DNA from: Streptomyces rhizosphaerihabitans
GTDB taxonomy: Bacteria > Actinomycetota > Actinomycetes > Streptomycetales > Streptomycetaceae
NCBI RefSeq assembly: GCF_025399795.1
Contig: NZ_JAODTZ010000065.1
Location: 1 to 40,538 of the forward strand
DNA: 40,538 nt
Reading direction: 5' to 3'
The notes beneath the pieces are model-generated. The model ran no database searches. It had not been told where the DNA came from and saw only the letters and a program-made list of their open reading frames with translations. The first letter of the stretch is position 1; every line of letters begins with the position of its first letter. Shown piece after piece: positions 38,624 through 40,538 of the stretch. The position numbers and the translations under genes were made by a program.

Positions 38624-39856
38624 TCAGTTCCGCTCGTCCAGGAGCGCCGCCGCGGTGAACATCTCGACGCCGACCGTGATCGCGTACTCGTCCGCGTCGA
38701 AGTCGCCCCGGTGCAGATCGCGGGTGGTGCGGTCGCCCGGCGGGCGCACCCCGAGCCGGGCCATCGCGCCGGGCACGTGCTCCAGGTACCAGGAGAAGTC
38801 CTCACCGCCGAGGCTCTGCTCGGTGTCCTCGACGGAGTGCGCGCCGCGCCGGGCGGTCATCGCGTCGCGGAGCAGGTCGGTCACGGCCGGGTCGTTCACG
38901 ACCGGCGGGACGCCCCGGATGTAGTTGATCTCCGACTTGGCTCGGTAGAGGTTCGCGATCTCGTCGATGGCCGCGTGGACGAGGTCGGGCGCCGCCCGCC
39001 AGGCGTCGAGGTCCAGACAGCGGATCGTCCCGGACAGTTCGGCGTGCTGCGGGATCACATTGCAGGCGTGACCCGACTCGATGCGCCCCCAGGTGACCGC
39101 GAGCCCGCTGCGGGCGTCCACGCGCCGGGCGACGAGCGCCGGCACGTCGGTCACGACCCGCGCGGCGGCGGTGACGAGATCGGTGGTGAGGTGGGGGCGC
39201 GCGGTGTGGCCGCCCGCGCCGTCCAGGGACACTTCCAGCCGGTCGCACGCCGAGGTGATGGCGCCGTGCCGCAGTCCGATACGCCCCGCGTCGACCCTCG
39301 GGTCGCAGTGCACGCCGACGATCCGCCCGACTCCTTCGAGCACGCCCGACTCGATCGCGTCCGGAGCGCCACCGGGCAGCACCTCCTCCGCGGGCTGGAA
39401 GACGAGCCGGACGCGCCGGGGCAGCAGCCCCTGGGCGTGCAGGTCCGCGAGGACGAGACCGGCGCCGAGCACGACCGCCGTATGGACGTCGTGGCCGCAG
39501 GCGTGGGCCCGGTCGGGCACGGTCGAGCGGTACGCGCAGTCACTCTTCGTGTCCGGGATGGGCAGCGCGTCGATGTCGGCGCGCAGCGCCAGCATGGGGC
39601 GTACGTCGTCCGCGTCCCCGATGTCACAGATGAGGCCGGTCCCGATGGCGAGGACACGCGGCTTCAGGCCCGCCTGCTCCAGGCGGGCCTTGATCGCCGC
39701 GGTCGTACGGAACTCCTGGTTGCCGAGCTCCGGGTGCATGTGAAGGTCGCGACGGAACGCCACGAGTTCGGCGCGCAGTGCCTCGGGCAGCGCGCCGGGG
39801 AGCAGCGGCTCCCCGGGGAGATCGGCCTCGGACTCTCGGGACATCAGTTGGTTCAC
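38624..39856 (-). CDS. M20 family metal-dependent amidohydrolase
   Basis: Cytosolic hydrolase of 410 residues of the M20D (amidohydrolase, IAA-amino acid hydrolase-like) group. Conserved parts are FRRDLHMHPELGNQEFRTT, the metal-binding LALRADIDALPI, the HACGHDVHTAVVLG ligand segment, VFQPAEEVLPGG with the catalytic Glu, and the late GGEDFSWYLEHVPGAM. The dimerisation domain begins at SLDGAGGHTARPHL. Members cleave N-acyl or N-carbamoyl amino acids; the substrate is unknown. A TACCCT element 7 nt before GTG 39856 supports a leaderless start there; ATG 39844 is the alternative. There is no visible regulon palindrome, so its link to nucleosides is unproven. Confidence 0.88.
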   Translation of the reverse strand: MNQLMSRESEADLPGEPLLPGALPEALRAELVAFRRDLHMHPELGNQEFRTTAAIKARLEQAGLKPRVLAIGTGLICDIGDADDVRPMLALRADIDALPIPDTKSDCAYRSTVPDRAHACGHDVHTAVVLGAGLVLADLHAQGLLPRRVRLVFQPAEEVLPGGAPDAIESGVLEGVGRIVGVHCDPRVDAGRIGLRHGAITSACDRLEVSLDGAGGHTARPHLTTDLVTAAARVVTDVPALVARRVDARSGLAVTWGRIESGHACNVIPQHAELSGTIRCLDLDAWRAAPDLVHAAIDEIANLYRAKSEINYIRGVPPVVNDPAVTDLLRDAMTARRGAHSVEDTEQSLGGEDFSWYLEHVPGAMARLGVRPPGDRTTRDLHRGDFDADEYAITVGVEMFTAAALLDERN

Positions 39857-40538
39857 CCTTTGAAGGGTAGGACGATCGGGCGGCCAACTAACCCACGATC
39901 AACAAAAGTTCAGCCCGTTAGGGGAAGAAAATCTGACCGCGCGGCGCATGGTCGGCGACGAGGATGGGTAAACTCGCCCGGCTCTTCGGGCGTTTGGATC
40001 TTGAACGGGCGCAGGTGACCGGCCGTGATCCGAGTCGGCCGGGGATCGCCCGCCGATGTGCACGAGGGAACGCCCGGCTCACCCGAGCGCATTCCCTTGT
40101 CCGGCCTCCACAGTCTCACAACACCGCACCCGGATTCCGTAACCGTCACCACCGCGCGACAGCCATGTCACGTTCCGTGATCCGCGGGGTGCGGGCGGGC
40201 GGTACGAGGCCCTCCCACACCCCGGGTGGGCCCGGCACCACGGCCCGGTGCGGGCGGTCCCCGCGCGGGCGACCCCGTGTCCTGGTGACCGGACAGGGTC
40301 GGTCCCGGCGCAGATGGCCGGGCGCGGGCGGCGCCGACGTGGGCGGCGGGGCGCGCGTGAGCCTGGCGTGTACAGGCCCACGCGCACCCAGCCCCCGCAC
40401 GGACGGCCCGGCGTGGACAGCCCCGCGTGGACAGCCCGGCGTGGACAGCCCCGCGTGGGTCGGCCGGACGTGGGTCGGCCGGATGTGGGCCTCGCACGAG
40501 CAGTCTCGGCGGGCCGGACGGGCGGGCAAGGCAGCCCG
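39857..40538. other. Right-edge region without a supported gene
   Basis: The AT-rich 39860-39940 part is the amidohydrolase promoter. CGCCCG-GCTCTT-CGGGCG (39975-39992) is a small hairpin followed by TTTGG. The rest is GC-rich with long open frames on both strands that look like composition artefacts (Arg, Pro, Ala and Gly dominate). Confidence 0.4.
40407..40490. repeat. 14-bp minisatellite-like tandem repeat
   Basis: Four 14-bp units alternate CCCGGCGTGGACAG and CCCCGCGTGGACAG (the last with GGGTCG at its end), followed by two diverged 13-15-bp units (GCCGGACGTGGGTCG type). Part may be coding in a frame beyond the window, but no protein is recognisable. Confidence 0.8.

Noticed and set aside
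40146..40529. Minus-strand open frame at the right edge as a Pro/Ala/Arg-rich protein
   Set aside because: There is no domain, start context or family likeness; it overlaps a minisatellite and GC-rich DNA.
1..40538. Signs of mobile elements, tRNA or rRNA genes, or CRISPR arrays
   Set aside because: No transposase, integrase, tRNA-like cloverleaf or regularly spaced repeat array was found.

Overview
The window is high-GC actinobacterial chromosome, almost certainly Streptomyces. The evidence is extreme G/C bias at third codon positions, many GTG starts, leaderless promoters, and an AfsQ1/AfsQ2 two-component system next to a SigQ-type sigma factor, an arrangement known from Streptomyces coelicolor. 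I see no mobile element, phage, CRISPR array, rRNA or tRNA. This looks like core chromosome with a conserved gene order.

Layout. Positions 1-2200 hold a TetR regulator and a DeoR regulator. Positions 2171-7036 hold an LpdA-like flavoprotein, a gamma-glutamylcyclotransferase-like protein, purine nucleoside phosphorylase and a phosphosugar mutase. Positions 7165-11298 hold a membrane glycosyltransferase-like protein, two PH-domain membrane proteins and a divergent MerR/methyltransferase pair. Positions 11439-16310 hold deoC, an aldehyde dehydrogenase, a cysteine-free aldehyde dehydrogenase-like partner, a secreted protein and a uridine kinase-like gene. Positions 16664-21646 hold sigQ, divergent from afsQ1-afsQ2-lipoprotein, followed by VanZ-like and PspC proteins. 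Positions 21812-29695 hold a secreted protein, adenosine deaminase, an alpha/beta hydrolase, a divergent LysR/MFS pair, a sigma factor overlapping a STAS protein, and an AEC transporter. Positions 29749-38257 hold deoA and cdd behind a nucleoside-type ABC transporter, plus two BMP-family binding lipoproteins. The window ends with an M20 amidohydrolase and about 680 bp without a recognisable gene.

The main result is a nucleoside uptake and catabolism regulon. A 12-bp palindrome, CTACGCGCGTAG, stands just upstream of four units: purine nucleoside phosphorylase, deoC, adenosine deaminase and the ABC-cdd-deoA operon. A 10/12 version stands upstream of both binding lipoproteins. It lies in or overlaps the spacer of a putative promoter each time, and three of the genes (punA, deoC, add) look leaderless. 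I found it nowhere else in the window. Together the genes form a full path: lipoprotein capture, ABC import, deamination (Cdd, Add), phosphorolysis (DeoA, PNP), pentose-1-phosphate isomerisation (mutase) and aldol cleavage (DeoC). Oxidation of the released acetaldehyde by the adjacent aldehyde dehydrogenase is likely. The regulator that binds the palindrome is not established; the DeoR gene at the left end is one candidate.

Other points of note are an ABC ATPase with no ordinary start codon for its conserved N-terminus, an exact AfsQ1 box between sigQ and afsQ1, and a perfect 61-bp tandem duplication at a stop codon. There are also a possible mini-ORF leader upstream of an alpha/beta hydrolase with an Asp nucleophile elbow, and a long convergent overlap of a sigma factor gene with a STAS gene.
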